DNA from: Clostridia bacterium
GTDB lineage: Bacteria > Bacillota > Clostridia > Christensenellales > CAG-138
Direction: 5' to 3'
Assembly: GCA_030530185.1 (NCBI GenBank)
Contig: JAUMVL010000035.1
Span: forward strand, 1-12,947
DNA: 12,947 nucleotides
The translations under genes and the position numbers were made by a program. Numbering within the stretch: position 1 is the first letter of the stretch; each line of letters starts with the position of its first letter. Positions 12,807 through 12,947 of this stretch are shown piece after piece. A model generated the notes under the pieces. The model ran no database searches. It worked only from the letters and a program-made list of their open reading frames with translations, and was not told the origin of the DNA.

Positions 12807-12947
12807 TTAATACAGTTCCCTGTGATGCTCCAGTCCGTCCTCGGCTGTCAGCGGGCGAATCACGCGGCACGGATTTCCCGCCGCCAGCACGCCCGCCGGG
12901 ATATCGCGCGTAACGATGCTGCCCGCACCGATCACGCTGCCTGCTCC
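12807..12947 (-). CDS. Sugar O-acetyltransferase, C-terminal part (hexapeptide repeat, Maa/LacA-like)
   Basis: Only the last 46 codons lie in the window; the gene continues past the right edge. The peptide reads GAGSVIGAGSIVTRDIPAGV, then LAAGNPCRVIRPL and a short tail ending HRELY. The V-I-G-A-G-S-x-V-T-x-D-I-P pattern is the last coil of a left-handed beta-helix, and AAGNPxRVIR is the typical ending of maltose/galactoside acetyltransferases. These use acetyl-CoA to acetylate sugars in the cytosol. The substrate cannot be told from the tail. It runs into the membrane-protein gene 13 bases downstream. Confidence 0.85.
   Translation of the reverse strand, partial: GAGSVIGAGSIVTRDIPAGVLAAGNPCRVIRPLTAEDGLEHHRELY

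Overview
The window looks like chromosomal DNA from a Clostridia-type member of the Bacillota. The signs are strong SD sequences, TTGACA/TATAAT promoters with 17-base spacers, a TPP riboswitch ending in an intrinsic terminator, ThiT, a UPF0340 protein, an M32 carboxypeptidase and a SpoIIQ-like M23 protein. Most genes look G+C-rich; one 60-base line of trkA counts 38 G+C. Short palindromic repeats of the kind common in gut Firmicutes fill one intergenic region. Species cannot be told from the sequence alone.

Left part (1-3040, mostly + strand): a possible gene tail, a HAD-family hydrolase, then a TPP riboswitch controlling thiT (thiamine uptake), and a UPF0340 protein. A strong promoter then drives a roughly 220-nt structured RNA whose class I cannot name. 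It is followed without a visible terminator by a small double zinc-ribbon protein, and a bidirectional terminator closes the unit.

Middle (3042-6489): a leftward MFS transporter gene is broken by a 4-bp tandem duplication. Divergent to it is a membrane-anchored M23 (LytM) protein with a sequence resembling a forespore (sigma-G/F-type) promoter, which makes a SpoIIQ-like sporulation role plausible. Next is an A+T-rich tandem-GNAT gene followed by about 400 bp of nested inverted repeats and no gene.

Right part (6490-12947): an M32 carboxypeptidase (leftward) and the trkA-trkH potassium uptake operon (rightward) diverge from back-to-back promoters whose -35 boxes form one perfect palindrome. 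trkH converges on a leftward pair of overlapping GNAT genes, and the two terminators are interleaved. Further right are a leftward polytopic membrane protein of unknown function and the 3' end of a hexapeptide-repeat sugar O-acetyltransferase.

I see no CRISPR array, prophage, transposase, rRNA or tRNA. The best candidates for something undescribed are the structured RNA with its zinc-ribbon gene, the forespore-type promoter on the M23 gene, the palindromic promoters and the composite repeat.
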